Shown here one piece after another: positions 8,666 through 17,323 of a DNA stretch of 21,021 bases. The first letter of the stretch is position 1. Every line of letters starts with the position of its first letter. Location of the stretch: positions 1 to 21,021 of the forward strand of contig CALJIG010000100.1 of NCBI GenBank assembly GCA_937974175.1. Reading direction: 5' to 3'. Both the position numbers and the translations under genes were made by a program. This DNA is from an uncultured Ignavibacteria bacterium. Lineage in GTDB: Bacteria > Bacteroidota > Ignavibacteria > Tepidaquicellales > Tepidaquicellaceae. The notes beneath the pieces are model-generated. The model had not been told where the DNA came from, made no database searches, and was given only the letters and a program-made list of their open reading frames with translations.

Positions 8666-9114
8666 ATAACTTAACAGAGAAAATACAACATCTGAAAAAA
8701 GACGGAAAGAAAATTGTTTTCACAAACGGAGTTTTCGATATCATTCATCGCGGACACATTTCATATCTTAACGAAGCAAAAGCGCTCGGTGATTATCTCA
8801 TAGTCGGACTTAATGCTGATGCATCTGTTAAAAGACTTAAGGGAGATTCCCGGCCCGTCAACAAAGAAGAAGACAGAAAATTTGTAATGGAAAACTTAAA
8901 GGCAGTTGATGAAGTTATAATTTTTACTGAGGATACTCCATTCAATTTAATCTCAAAAATCATTCCTGATGTGCTTGTAAAAGGCGGCGACTGGAAAGAA
9001 GACCAGATAGTCGGCAGTGACATTGTAAAATTAAACGGCGGAAAAGTTTTCAGCCTTAAGTTTATAGATAACTACTCGACCACAGGAATAATAGAAAAAA
9101 TAATTAAGCTATAG
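8662..9114 (+). CDS. rfaE2: D-glycero-beta-D-manno-heptose-1-phosphate adenylyltransferase
   Basis: 150 residues, the usual length for a stand-alone HldE C-terminal domain (RfaE2/HldC). It transfers AMP from ATP to heptose-1-phosphate to give ADP-D-glycero-beta-D-manno-heptose. The nucleotidyltransferase signature is complete: FTNGVFDIIHRGHISYL with the HxGH box at residues 29-32, LIVGLNADASVKRLKG (the nucleotide-binding segment, SVKRLKG), and a C-terminal VKGGDW and NYSTTGIIEKI, the latter matching the STT(x)II adenylate contact. Its ATG lies inside the rfaE1 stop (ATGA, 8662-8665), so the two proteins are made in step. The name hldC is used for the same enzyme. A related cytidylyltransferase is possible from the fold alone, but the pairing with rfaE1 makes the heptose role secure. 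Confidence 0.95.
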   Translation: MNNLTEKIQHLKKDGKKIVFTNGVFDIIHRGHISYLNEAKALGDYLIVGLNADASVKRLKGDSRPVNKEEDRKFVMENLKAVDEVIIFTEDTPFNLISKIIPDVLVKGGDWKEDQIVGSDIVKLNGGKVFSLKFIDNYSTTGIIEKIIKL

Positions 9115-9131
9115 ATAAGAATATAAGCTGA

Positions 9132-12100
9132 ATGTCAGATAACGATATAGAAAATATCACAACTCCTAAGCCACCTGATCAGCCGCCGAAAGACGAATCT
9201 AAAAAAATTGAATCAACTGAGAAACCTTTATCCAAAAAGAAAAAAAGTTTTATAGGAAGGGTTTTCAGATTTTTTCTTTACTCTTTTCTTTTCCTTTTAA
9301 TTTTCTTTGTCGGTCTGGTCTTCTTCCTGCAGACATCATTCGCTAAGAACTGGATACTTCATTATGCAATAGATAAAGTCAACGAGTCTTTAGTAACCAA
9401 GGAAAGCCGCATTGATGCAGAGTCAATCGAAGGCAGTATTATCAGCGGACTGCGATTAAACAAAGCCAGTGTTATTGTTAAAAAAGATACTCTTCTTAAA
9501 TTAGATTTTATTGAACTCGGCTACGATCTCTGGGGTATACCCAACAAAAATGTTTATGTTTCTAAGGTAATCCTGAACAATCCTGTCATTAATCTTACCA
9601 AAGTAAATTTTAAGAATGACAGCCTGATGTGGAATCTTAATTATCTTTTGCGGAGCGAAACAGAAGAGCCGGAAGATACAACTAAGAAGCCATTCGACTG
9701 GAGAATAACTGCAGATAAGATAGAAATTATAAACGGTAACTTCAGAATACTTGCAGATAAAAATTCCACACTGCCTATCGGGCAGATACCTGTCACCAAT
9801 ATTAAGAATTTCGGTATCAGTAATCTGTATGTAAGTAATTTTAATCTTGAGCTAGCTGCCAGGTATTACCCTGAAAGAAAATTTGTAGATATAAAGAAAA
9901 TAAATTTTAATACTAACTCAGAGCTTGCCGTAAAAAATCTAAGTCTGCAGGCTACACTTATTAAAAACAAATCAACTGTTGTTAATAATCTTAACCTGGT
10001 TACAAACAGGACTAAGATTGATATTAAGACAGTTGGACTGGATGATTTCGACCCACTTGAAAAGGCAGTTGACTACGAGGATTTTGATTCGCGTGTAATG
10101 ACAATTGACCTTCTTACAGATAAATTTGATTTCGATGATTTGAAATTTTTTCTTCCTGATTTAGATTTCCTTGACGGACGAGTTTATCTCAACTTCAAAG
10201 CCAAAGGAAAGTACAACAATTTTGCTTTAGATAAATTACTTTTAAAGACTGATAATTCTGTTTATGATTTGGCAGGAACGATTAAAAATCTTGACGAGCC
10301 TTCAAAGCTTTATCTTGATATTACTTCGAATAAATCTGAAATAGACCCGATAGATACCAAACTTGTTATCCCCGGACTCCCCGTCCCCGACTACAGCCAC
10401 CTAGGAAAAATAAAAGCTGACTTTCATTTTGTAGGCGAGCCGGTTGACTTCGATGCAGACATAGATATAATGTCATCTGCAGGAAATGTTTCAGGCAAGG
10501 GTTCATTAAACCTGAAACCGATACAGGCTGTTTATAAAGGAAATTTTAAAACTAATAATTTTAACTTAGGAAAAGTTTTAAAAGAAAATAGCTTAGAGGG
10601 AAATATAACGGGAGAGATATCTGCAGAAGGTGTTGGATTTGATTATAAAACAATGCGGACAAAATTAGTTTACGATATTCGTGAAAGTAATATTTTTGAG
10701 CAGAAGATAAGCAAGTCATCAGGCACTATTATTTTAAATAACGGTACGGCTGATCTAAATGTTATCTATAATGCGAATTATGTAAACAGTACAGTGGACG
10801 GCAGAGTTGTGTTCAGAGATTTTAATAATCTGCAGTATGATGTAAAAGGCAATATTCAAAATTTAAACATTGCAGGAATTACAAAGAGCAGCTCTCAGGA
10901 AAGCAATCTTAATTTTACTTACAACATACAAGGCAACGGAACAACTCTTGCAGGCATAACCGGAGATTTTAAATTAGATTTTACAAAGTCATACTATGCG
11001 AAGTATCAGATACCTGAATCGCCTATGATTGGCTTTATTCATAAGAACGGTGATTCAACTGATATCTCTCTCAAATCTAAATTCCTTGAGCTGAGAGCAT
11101 CTGGGCTTTACTCACTGGCAACTATTCCCGTAGTATTATCTTCCAATATAGAAAAAGTTTCTGCAAACATCGGACAGATATTTGCAAAAGATTCTGTAAC
11201 TCGTGAAATGTCAATTATCATCGACAGCACAACAAGAAGAACATTCACAACACAAGTTGCAGCAATTCCGGATAGCTTCAGATTTGCCTATGAAATAAAA
11301 ATCATCGATTTCAAACCAATCGCTTCTTTAATAGATTACAATGACCTCGATATTGTGATTGATATGAAGGGCAGAGTTTCAAATACAAACAACAGGTTTG
11401 TATTTGCTGTCGATACGGGCAAAGTTTCAAAATTAGTATATCAGGATTCACTATTAAGAGTATCAAAGGCAAATTTATCAATGCGAATTGCCAGCGATAA
11501 CAAGCAGGATATAAACGGAGTGTTTGCCCGCATAAATTTTGTATCTGATTCATTGAGGATTGCCGGTACTAAATTTGACAGTACTTATCTCTTCATGAAT
11601 TACAGAGATAATAAAAATACATTTTTAACCCGCATAGTAGTTGATTCCACAATACAATTCGGCTCAAAGGGTAAATTCATTCTTGACCCTATACAGTCAA
11701 CTTTCATTGTTGATAGTCTTGCTCTTCGCGCCGGGAAATATTTATTCAGAGACACGGATTCCCTTCTCTTCTATTTTGTAAATGATAACGGGGAAAGATA
11801 CTTTGATATAAAGCGCTTTAGAATAGAACAAGGAAGACAGCGCGCAAATATAGAGGGAATTTACTCGCTGGATGGAAGCAGTAATGTAAAGGTTACTTTA
11901 AATAATTTGAGCATTGCTGAAATTCAGAAATATGCCAAGCCCGATATAGAATCTGACGAACAGATAAAGGGCAACTTCCGGCGTGTTGAATTAATTTATA
12001 CAGGTGATTTAAATAATCCTATGTTTCACTTTGAAACAAATACAGACATGCTCACTATGGGTAATACTAACGTGGGCAGAATTGACGCATTGATTGATTA

Positions 12101-13838
12101 TAAAGATTACAAAGTCACACCTGATATAAGTTTCTATAATCAGAGCAACGTCGGTAATCTGAAAATCACCGGTGATATGCCTATATATATTTCCTTTAAT
12201 GATGCAGACTCTTCGATAATAAAAGAGAAAATACTTACCGATAAAATAAATCTTCACGTAGCTGCAAACAATTATCAGATAAGAATTATTGAGCAAATTT
12301 TACCTTTCACTTCAAATCTATCCGGCACGCTTAACGGTAAAATTGATGTGGGCGGTACAGGCTCGAAGCCTCAACTTACCGGAGGAATGAACGTTCGCAA
12401 CGGGTCATTTAATGTTGACCTCACAAGAATGTATTATCTTTTTGAAGCAGATATGACAACAGAAGGACAAAAGCTTCTCATTACAAACTCTAAGCTTTAC
12501 ACTCCCGATGAGGACAGCAGATTTATTACAACAACGGGATACCTTGATTTCAGTGATCTGAAACTTAGCGATATAGATTTGGGAATGACAGGAGATGTGA
12601 AACTGTTTGACAAAGATAACGGACCAACAGAGCTTGGTTTGCTGGGAGATCTGTATGGCGGCAGTGGAACTCCGCAGCTTCATATAAAGGGAAATGATAA
12701 ATCAATGCTGCTAAATGGAAACCTTACACTTAAAAAAGGAAATATTACAATCAATCCTTTCCAGCAGGAAACTCTTGATCTGTATGCAGATGATTTTAAT
12801 TATAAGCTTGTATATGATTCAACTTCATTTATAGCGGACAGTTTATTATATTATGTTTCAAAGCTGACTGACAGCATTAAGCGAAAAAATAAAAAGGAAT
12901 GGAATCCGTTTGAACGTTATCTCATTGCGCAGGAAGATTCAAGCCTTAATAAACCGATTGAAAGAAGCTCTTTTATTTATGATCTCATTGTTACAAATGA
13001 AACTCCGATTTTTTTAAGATTCATTACAAACCCAAAATACAGACAGGAATTTTTTGGAGAGGTTAATTTGAATCTTTTTGTTGATAATAGAAATACCGGA
13101 GGTATGGAAGCAAGAGGTAATGTAGTTCTTGGTGATAACTCATATTATAAATTCTACAAAAATTTTAAAGCAGATGGTTCAGTTAAATTTAACGGACCTA
13201 TAAAAAATCCTGAATTGGATATTGAAGCACAGTACAGCGCAGTTTATACAAAACCGGATGGCAGCAGTACTGAAAATGTTGTAGTTGATTTAGCTGTTAC
13301 AGGCTCAGCAGTAAATCCTAAACTTGTCTGGAAATTGACACGGGACGGAACTCCGGTAAACAGTACAGACCCGACTGATGATGCAATCACGTTTATACTT
13401 TTCGGAAAATTCAAAGAAGATCTTTCCGCTTCTCAAAACATTGCCTTAGGTTCTGTCGGCGCTAATGTTGGTTCAGTAATTTTATCAAACTATTTTTCTT
13501 CAATTGTTCAGGATATACTTCCATTTATTGTAAACACGGATATAAATTATGTAAACTCAACAACCGGCTCTGTTGCGCAAAATACAGATATCAGAATCAC
13601 TGCTGAATTCGGAGATGCAATAGTCCGTGTAGGCGGCCAGGTTTTTGATAATGTAAGCAATACAAATGTAGCAATTCAATATCCTCTTGGTAAGCTTTTG
13701 AATATACCGGGACTTTCAAATAATTTATTTATACAGATAGAAAGGACAGTAGATCCTTTAACATCGCTTGGTTCAAACATAACTGTAAGCTCTGATACAA
13801 GAACAGGCGCAACAGTTTATTACAGAATTAAATTTTAA
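9132..13838 (+). CDS. tamB: TamB-like AsmA-family inner-membrane-anchored envelope protein (DUF490)
   Basis: 1568 residues. A short cytoplasmic, proline- and lysine-rich N-terminus (1-40) precedes one membrane segment (about 41-66, with FLFLLIFFVGLVFFL). The rest is a long periplasmic stretch of short beta strands with repeated NG and D-rich turns, as expected for the hydrophobic beta-groove of AsmA/TamB proteins that bridge the envelope. The last third, from about residue 1200, matches the TamB C-terminal domain. The family helps outer-membrane protein insertion and/or carries phospholipid to the outer membrane; which applies here cannot be read from sequence. No TamA or TamL partner gene lies nearby. 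It follows rfaE2 after 17 bases and ends at TAA 13836-13838, in the same frame as the RNase R gene. The start is supported by the spacing to the membrane segment. Confidence 0.88.
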   Translation: MSDNDIENITTPKPPDQPPKDESKKIESTEKPLSKKKKSFIGRVFRFFLYSFLFLLIFFVGLVFFLQTSFAKNWILHYAIDKVNESLVTKESRIDAESIEGSIISGLRLNKASVIVKKDTLLKLDFIELGYDLWGIPNKNVYVSKVILNNPVINLTKVNFKNDSLMWNLNYLLRSETEEPEDTTKKPFDWRITADKIEIINGNFRILADKNSTLPIGQIPVTNIKNFGISNLYVSNFNLELAARYYPERKFVDIKKINFNTNSELAVKNLSLQATLIKNKSTVVNNLNLVTNRTKIDIKTVGLDDFDPLEKAVDYEDFDSRVMTIDLLTDKFDFDDLKFFLPDLDFLDGRVYLNFKAKGKYNNFALDKLLLKTDNSVYDLAGTIKNLDEPSKLYLDITSNKSEIDPIDTKLVIPGLPVPDYSHLGKIKADFHFVGEPVDFDADIDIMSSAGNVSGKGSLNLKPIQAVYKGNFKTNNFNLGKVLKENSLEGNITGEISAEGVGFDYKTMRTKLVYDIRESNIFEQKISKSSGTIILNNGTADLNVIYNANYVNSTVDGRVVFRDFNNLQYDVKGNIQNLNIAGITKSSSQESNLNFTYNIQGNGTTLAGITGDFKLDFTKSYYAKYQIPESPMIGFIHKNGDSTDISLKSKFLELRASGLYSLATIPVVLSSNIEKVSANIGQIFAKDSVTREMSIIIDSTTRRTFTTQVAAIPDSFRFAYEIKIIDFKPIASLIDYNDLDIVIDMKGRVSNTNNRFVFAVDTGKVSKLVYQDSLLRVSKANLSMRIASDNKQDINGVFARINFVSDSLRIAGTKFDSTYLFMNYRDNKNTFLTRIVVDSTIQFGSKGKFILDPIQSTFIVDSLALRAGKYLFRDTDSLLFYFVNDNGERYFDIKRFRIEQGRQRANIEGIYSLDGSSNVKVTLNNLSIAEIQKYAKPDIESDEQIKGNFRRVELIYTGDLNNPMFHFETNTDMLTMGNTNVGRIDALIDYKDYKVTPDISFYNQSNVGNLKITGDMPIYISFNDADSSIIKEKILTDKINLHVAANNYQIRIIEQILPFTSNLSGTLNGKIDVGGTGSKPQLTGGMNVRNGSFNVDLTRMYYLFEADMTTEGQKLLITNSKLYTPDEDSRFITTTGYLDFSDLKLSDIDLGMTGDVKLFDKDNGPTELGLLGDLYGGSGTPQLHIKGNDKSMLLNGNLTLKKGNITINPFQQETLDLYADDFNYKLVYDSTSFIADSLLYYVSKLTDSIKRKNKKEWNPFERYLIAQEDSSLNKPIERSSFIYDLIVTNETPIFLRFITNPKYRQEFFGEVNLNLFVDNRNTGGMEARGNVVLGDNSYYKFYKNFKADGSVKFNGPIKNPELDIEAQYSAVYTKPDGSSTENVVVDLAVTGSAVNPKLVWKLTRDGTPVNSTDPTDDAITFILFGKFKEDLSASQNIALGSVGANVGSVILSNYFSSIVQDILPFIVNTDINYVNSTTGSVAQNTDIRITAEFGDAIVRVGGQVFDNVSNTNVAIQYPLGKLLNIPGLSNNLFIQIERTVDPLTSLGSNITVSSDTRTGATVYYRIKF

Positions 13839-13979
13839 ACGCTTATCAAACTCAAAAGTCAAATATCGAATTTTTTTAAAAAGCATCCCGAGCAGAAATT
13901 CAAGCTTCATGCTCTTTTAAAAAATCTTAACCTCCCAAGATTTAAAATTGAAGCTCTTAGAAACCTCCTATACGATTTA
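13839..13979 (+). other. In-frame N-terminal RNase R helix-turn-helix coding without a standard start codon
   Basis: Read in the rnr frame, the 47 codons between the tamB stop and ATG 13980 are open and encode a sequence like the winged-helix domain that begins RNase R: SQISNFFKKHPEQKFKLHAL, then LLKNLNLPRFK and LRNLLYDLMDEGL. None of the 47 codons is ATG, GTG or TTG. The near-cognate starts present are ATC at 13845, ATA at 13863 and ATT at 13947. The ATC would give a 700-residue protein of normal length. The other two plus frames offer no start that leads through this stretch. Either a rare start codon is used or a single base in the read is wrong. Confidence 0.7.
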
Positions 13980-15947
13980 ATGGATGAAGGACTTATTTCC
14001 AAGGACGGGAAAGTATATTTTTTAAATACTACTCCTAAAGAATCAAAACTTGAAGGAGTGATAGATTTCGGAAGCGACGGCAGATTTGAAATTAAATATC
14101 TGGATAAAGCCGGCGATGAAATAAGATATAAAGTGATAGGCACGAGCAATAAAGCAATGAACCTTGCTGATAAAGTTACATTTATTTTAAAAGATATTGA
14201 CGGAATTCCTTTTGCAGAGATAACAAATATTTCAAGAAAAGAATTAAAGTTTGTAACCGGTGATTTTGAAAATAACAGAAGCTACGGTACGGTATTCCCG
14301 GATTCAAGAAATATTAAGAAAAATATTTATATACAAAAGGAAGCTTTCAACGGAGCAAAAGACGGCGATAAAGTTTATGTAGAGATTTTAAATCCTGATG
14401 ATATAAGCAATGAGTTAACAGATCTAAAAGGAATAATCAAAGAGGTTCTCGGCAAGTCTGGGAATGCAGAAGCCGAGCTAAACTCTATTGCAAAGAAGTT
14501 TGCATTGGAAAAAGATTTTCCACCTCAGGTAATTAAAGAAGCGGAAGCGATTAAGTTTGTTTCGGAAACTAAGGGAAGACTTGATTTAAGGGAAAGCACA
14601 ATTTTTACAATAGACCCGAAAGATGCGCGCGATTTTGATGATGCAGTCTCTCTTGAAAAAACTGCTGACGGATATCTGCTGGGTGTTCATATTGCCGATG
14701 TTTCACACTATGTAAAAGAAGGAAGTGAGCTTGATAAAGAGGCTTTGCACAGAGGTACAAGTGTTTATCTTGTTGACGGAGTAATACCTATGCTTCCTGA
14801 AAATTTATCAAATGATATCTGCTCCTTAAAACCGAATGTTGACAGATTAACTTTTTCAATTTTTATCAATCTTACCAAAAAGTATACAATAAAAAGTTTT
14901 GAGATAAAGAAAACTATCATAAACAGCAAGAGAAGATTTACTTATGAAGAAGCGCAGGAAATAATCGATAAGAAAAAAGGAGATTTTTCCAAAGAGCTTT
15001 TATTGATGTATAAAGTATCAAAATGCCTGACGGAGAAAAGAATTAAATCGGGCGGACTTGATTTCGATTCGCGTGAAGTGAAATTTGTATTTGATAAAAA
15101 AGGAAGAGTTATAAAAATCGTTCCAAAAGAAAGATTGGAAACAATGCGGTTGATTGAAGAATTTATGTTGCTTGCTAATATTTGCGCAACGCTCTATGTT
15201 AAAAATTTGCAGAAAGAATCCGAGATATTATATCCGTTTATATACAGAGTTCACGATAACCCTGATATTGAAAAATTGAAAAATCTTTCTGAGTTTGTAA
15301 ATCAGTTCGGATATAAAGTTGATGTGAATAACAAGGACTCACTTGGAAAATTATTGGAAGAAGTAAAAGGAAGGCCGGAAGAATATATTATAAATGATTT
15401 GCTTATCCGCTCGATGGCAAAGGCAATCTATACTCACAAAAATATCGGACACTATGGACTTGGCTTCGACCATTACACACACTTCACTTCCCCTATCAGA
15501 CGTTATCCCGATTTGATTGTGCACAGAGTGTTGTTTGACTATATGAATGCAAAGAAAAATATGCCGAAGATTGTTAATCACTATAATCAGATACTTCCGG
15601 ATATTTGCAAACGCAGCTCAGAACGCGAGCAGAATGCAGTTGCTGCAGAACGTGAATCGATTAAAATAAAACAAATTGAATATCTGCAAAGCAGAATAGG
15701 TGAAGAGTATGACGGCATCATTTCCGGAATCGTACAATTCGGAGTATATGTTCAGATAAATGATATTCTCATTGAAGGTATGGTGAGATTTAAAGATATT
15801 GAAGATGATTATTACGAGTATGATGATAAGAAACACATCGCAATCGGGCGAAGAACTAAGAGAGTTCTCCGCGCCGGCGATAAAGTCAGAATTGCAGTAT
15901 CAAGAGTAAATATGTTTTCAAAGAAAATAGATTTTGCTATAGTCTAA
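13980..15947 (+). CDS. rnr: Ribonuclease R (RNase II/RNB family 3'-5' exoribonuclease)
   Basis: 655 residues from the first ATG; about 700 if the upstream in-frame sequence is included, which is the usual RNase R size. It degrades structured RNA from the 3' end in a metal-dependent, processive way. Order of domains: remnant of the winged helix (1-15), cold-shock domain 1 (about 25-70), cold-shock domain 2 (about 101-140), the RNB catalytic domain (about 195-535) with the acidic site TIDPKDARDFDDA (D212, D218, D220, D221), the RPDLIVHR-type segment HFTSPIRRYPDLIVHR, and a C-terminal S1 domain (about 570-655, GIISGIVQFGVYVQ). Such genes usually serve mRNA decay and ribosome quality control. It shares its transcript with the tamB gene. 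The annotated start is conservative; the true start is probably about 13845. Confidence 0.93.
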   Translation: MDEGLISKDGKVYFLNTTPKESKLEGVIDFGSDGRFEIKYLDKAGDEIRYKVIGTSNKAMNLADKVTFILKDIDGIPFAEITNISRKELKFVTGDFENNRSYGTVFPDSRNIKKNIYIQKEAFNGAKDGDKVYVEILNPDDISNELTDLKGIIKEVLGKSGNAEAELNSIAKKFALEKDFPPQVIKEAEAIKFVSETKGRLDLRESTIFTIDPKDARDFDDAVSLEKTADGYLLGVHIADVSHYVKEGSELDKEALHRGTSVYLVDGVIPMLPENLSNDICSLKPNVDRLTFSIFINLTKKYTIKSFEIKKTIINSKRRFTYEEAQEIIDKKKGDFSKELLLMYKVSKCLTEKRIKSGGLDFDSREVKFVFDKKGRVIKIVPKERLETMRLIEEFMLLANICATLYVKNLQKESEILYPFIYRVHDNPDIEKLKNLSEFVNQFGYKVDVNNKDSLGKLLEEVKGRPEEYIINDLLIRSMAKAIYTHKNIGHYGLGFDHYTHFTSPIRRYPDLIVHRVLFDYMNAKKNMPKIVNHYNQILPDICKRSSEREQNAVAAERESIKIKQIEYLQSRIGEEYDGIISGIVQFGVYVQINDILIEGMVRFKDIEDDYYEYDDKKHIAIGRRTKRVLRAGDKVRIAVSRVNMFSKKIDFAIV

Positions 15948-15948
15948 A

Positions 15949-17289
15949 TTATTGTTTGCTTTCAGCCATTAACTTTTCAATGTCGTCAATTTCTTTGACG
16001 GCATTTTTTGTCAGATTCAAACATCCGTTTTTTCCTATAACAACATCATCTTCAACTCGCACGCCAATACCCCAATATTTTTTTGGAATATCTTTTGAAC
16101 CAATTGGAAAATATAATCCCGGTTCAATTGTAATCACATCACCGACTACAAGCTTATCATCAAGCTCTTTATTTAATCTGTAAGGGACTGCATCATGAGT
16201 ATCCAATCCTATGTGATGCCCTACTCCGTGTATAGTATATTTTTTATAGAGCTTTTTATTCTTCAATATTCCTTTTGAAGCCATACCTTCAGCTAAAACT
16301 TTATCACAGAAATTTTTTAAGTCATCGAACTTCACGCCTTCTTTTGCTTTTTTGATGCACTGCTTATTTGCATCTAAAACAATTTCATAAACTTCTTTTT
16401 GCTCTTTAGAAAATTTTCCTGAGACAGGAAATGTGCGCGTGATATCCGAACAATAATAATCGTACTCAGCGCCTGAGTCAATAAGTATTAAATCCCCTTC
16501 CTTCAATGTATCATTATTTTCTTCATAGTGAAGGATGTTTGCATGGTTCCCTGAAGCGCAGATCGGAGGATAAGCATTATCCGATGAACCGTTGAATTTA
16601 TAATGATACTCAAGATTTGCCTGCACCTGATACTCTGCCATACCGGGCTTAATTTTTTTCAGGGTTTCATTGAATGAGTTTGCAGAAATATCTGCTGCGC
16701 ATTGCATAAGCTTCAATTCATAAGTCGTTTTTCTTCTGCGCATCTTACCTAAGATAAAAGAAGAATCAAGGATTTGAATAGACGGAGCTAGGCTTCTTAA
16801 ACCATCCACAAACTGTGTAGCAAACTCTTTTATTTCACCAGTTAAACTTATCAGGTCTGCAAAATTTATAAAAAGTCTTTTATATCCTTTGAATAGATTA
16901 TAATTCAAAAAATCGGGCAGGTCAAAGTTATCTTTGGCATCAGCAATGCCTAATTCCTGCTTTACTTTATCTGCGCCTAACCTTACACCTGTCCATGTTT
17001 CCTTTGTTTCATCTTTCTCCTGCACAAATAAAATTTCTTTTGATACAGTTTCTTTTTTTCTATCGTAATCAAAATATTTTATTCCGTTTTGCGAAAGCAT
17101 AAGAACAGAATCGGCTTCAAGAAATCCTGTGAGATAATAAAAATTCTTGTGCTGTCTGAAATTGTAATTCGCATCGTATGATTTATTGATATGAGTATTG
17201 CCGAAAATAATGGCAATCGAATCCTCACCCATTAATCTTGAAAACTCATGTCTTCTCGTTTTGTGAAAATCTAATTGTTCTTTATTCAT
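15949..17289 (-). CDS. pepP: Xaa-Pro aminopeptidase (M24B)
   Basis: 446 residues, near the usual PepP length. It removes an N-terminal residue preceding proline, using two metal ions, in the cytoplasm. The N-terminal aminopeptidase-P domain (about 1-135, TGFLEADSVLML) precedes the pita-bread catalytic domain. All five metal ligands are in place: D271 and D282 (LIDSGAEYDYYCSDITRTF), H358 (HGVGHHIGLDTHD), E389 (ITIEPGLYFP) and E413 (VRVEDDV). The gene begins 34 bases after purF and is probably the last member of the right-hand operon. It runs head-on into rnr, leaving a single base between the two stop codons, so any terminator for either gene must lie inside the opposite gene. The exact substrate range is unknown; there is no signal peptide. 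Confidence 0.94.
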   Translation of the reverse strand: MNKEQLDFHKTRRHEFSRLMGEDSIAIIFGNTHINKSYDANYNFRQHKNFYYLTGFLEADSVLMLSQNGIKYFDYDRKKETVSKEILFVQEKDETKETWTGVRLGADKVKQELGIADAKDNFDLPDFLNYNLFKGYKRLFINFADLISLTGEIKEFATQFVDGLRSLAPSIQILDSSFILGKMRRRKTTYELKLMQCAADISANSFNETLKKIKPGMAEYQVQANLEYHYKFNGSSDNAYPPICASGNHANILHYEENNDTLKEGDLILIDSGAEYDYYCSDITRTFPVSGKFSKEQKEVYEIVLDANKQCIKKAKEGVKFDDLKNFCDKVLAEGMASKGILKNKKLYKKYTIHGVGHHIGLDTHDAVPYRLNKELDDKLVVGDVITIEPGLYFPIGSKDIPKKYWGIGVRVEDDVVIGKNGCLNLTKNAVKEIDDIEKLMAESKQ

Positions 17290-17323
17290 ATCTGTTAATG
17301 TAAAATTTTTATTTTAAAATTTG

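Noticed and set aside
13871..13882. T7-A5 run as a programmed frameshift site feeding RNase R
   Set aside because: The other two frames offer no ATG, GTG or TTG leading into the run, so a shift would not solve the start problem, and the in-frame protein is already sensible.
13907..14149. Minus-strand 80-codon frame across the rnr start
   Set aside because: It lies antisense to the conserved RNase R N-terminal sequence and has no recognisable protein features.
17290..17323. AT-rich imperfect inverted repeat between purF and pepP as a terminator
   Set aside because: No GC-rich stem; it is a weak AT match and the two genes read through in the same direction.
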